A DNA stretch of 5,588 nucleotides from an uncultured bacterium (GTDB taxonomy: Bacteria; Patescibacteriota; Minisyncoccia; UBA6257; JAGGUH01), in NCBI GenBank assembly GCA_937877385.1, contig CALGBJ010000032.1:1-5588 (forward strand), read 5' to 3'. Below are positions 5,533 to 5,588 of the stretch, piece after piece. Below the pieces are notes generated by a model. The model saw only the letters and a program-made list of their open reading frames with translations. It ran no database searches and had not been told where the DNA came from. Within the stretch, counting starts at the first letter, position 1. Each line of letters starts with the position of its first letter. A program made the position numbers and the translations under genes.

Positions 5533-5582
5533 CCAGAACCACTAAAGGGTTTTGGAAATCCCGCATCCTTTAGTGGTGCGGG
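5533..5582 (+). ncRNA. Twin hairpins with complementary 7-nt loops, candidate structured RNA
   Basis: Hairpin 1 has an 8-bp stem, CCAGAACC (5533-5540) with GGTTTTGG (5548-5555), and the loop ACTAAAG (5541-5547). Hairpin 2 has an 8-bp stem, CCCGCATC (5560-5567) with GGTGCGGG (5575-5582), and the loop CTTTAGT (5568-5574). Four bases separate them. The loops are perfect complements, so they could kiss, or instead open into one 11-bp long-range stem (5538-5548 with 5567-5577). Each stem has one non-canonical pair, and both are G.U in + strand RNA but C.A on the other strand, which favours a + transcript. The outer CCCAG (5532-5536) and CTGGG (5584-5588) can also pair. The element may continue beyond the window. 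Possible roles are a leader or attenuator for the next gene, an mRNA end, or a BIME-like pair of inverted palindromes. Confidence 0.55.
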
Positions 5583-5588
5583 GCTGGG

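Noticed and set aside
5528..5588. tRNA or simple intrinsic terminator at the right end
   Set aside because: There is no cloverleaf, anticodon arm or T-loop sequence, and no T run follows the second stem within the window.

Overview
The window is a strongly A+T-rich stretch of bacterial chromosome carrying five complete genes, all on the + strand, separated by short gaps and bounded by repeat-rich non-coding DNA at both ends. The most likely source is a member of the Candidate Phyla Radiation (Patescibacteria), perhaps Parcubacteria-like. This is an inference from the lysine/isoleucine-rich compact proteins, the absence of Shine-Dalgarno sequences before every gene, the degenerate PriA and the heptanucleotide intergenic repeats. 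All Trp codons are TGG and the confident stops are TAA or TAG, so nothing suggests UGA recoding.

Layout. 1-79 may hold the last codons of an unrecognised upstream gene. 80-205 is a degenerate 7-nt repeat array. 291-2117 encodes a PriA-like primosome protein that keeps its DNA-binding, zinc-binding and C-terminal parts but has lost the helicase motifs. 2118-2256 is a compact regulatory gap: a 16-bp perfect palindrome, a good sigma70-type promoter and a 9-bp inverted repeat in the predicted leader. 2257-4173 is gyrB (638 aa). After a 42-nt gap with a TTGACA box come secE (4216-4413), nusG (4418-4969) and rplK (4982-5404), the usual head of the L11/RNA polymerase gene cluster. 5405-5588 has no gene: short tandem repeats are followed by two adjacent hairpins whose 7-nt loops are perfectly complementary.

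How the genes relate. PriA and gyrase B serve replication and topology; SecE is a translocon subunit; NusG links RNA polymerase to the ribosome; L11 is part of the ribosomal GTPase centre. The expected next gene, rplA (L1), does not follow rplK within the 184 bases left.

The two most notable points are the helicase-dead but otherwise intact PriA, and the twin hairpins at 5533-5582. In the hairpins both non-Watson-Crick pairs are G.U only if the + strand is transcribed, which suggests a structured RNA downstream of rplK. No search or folding program was run; all statements come from reading the sequence.
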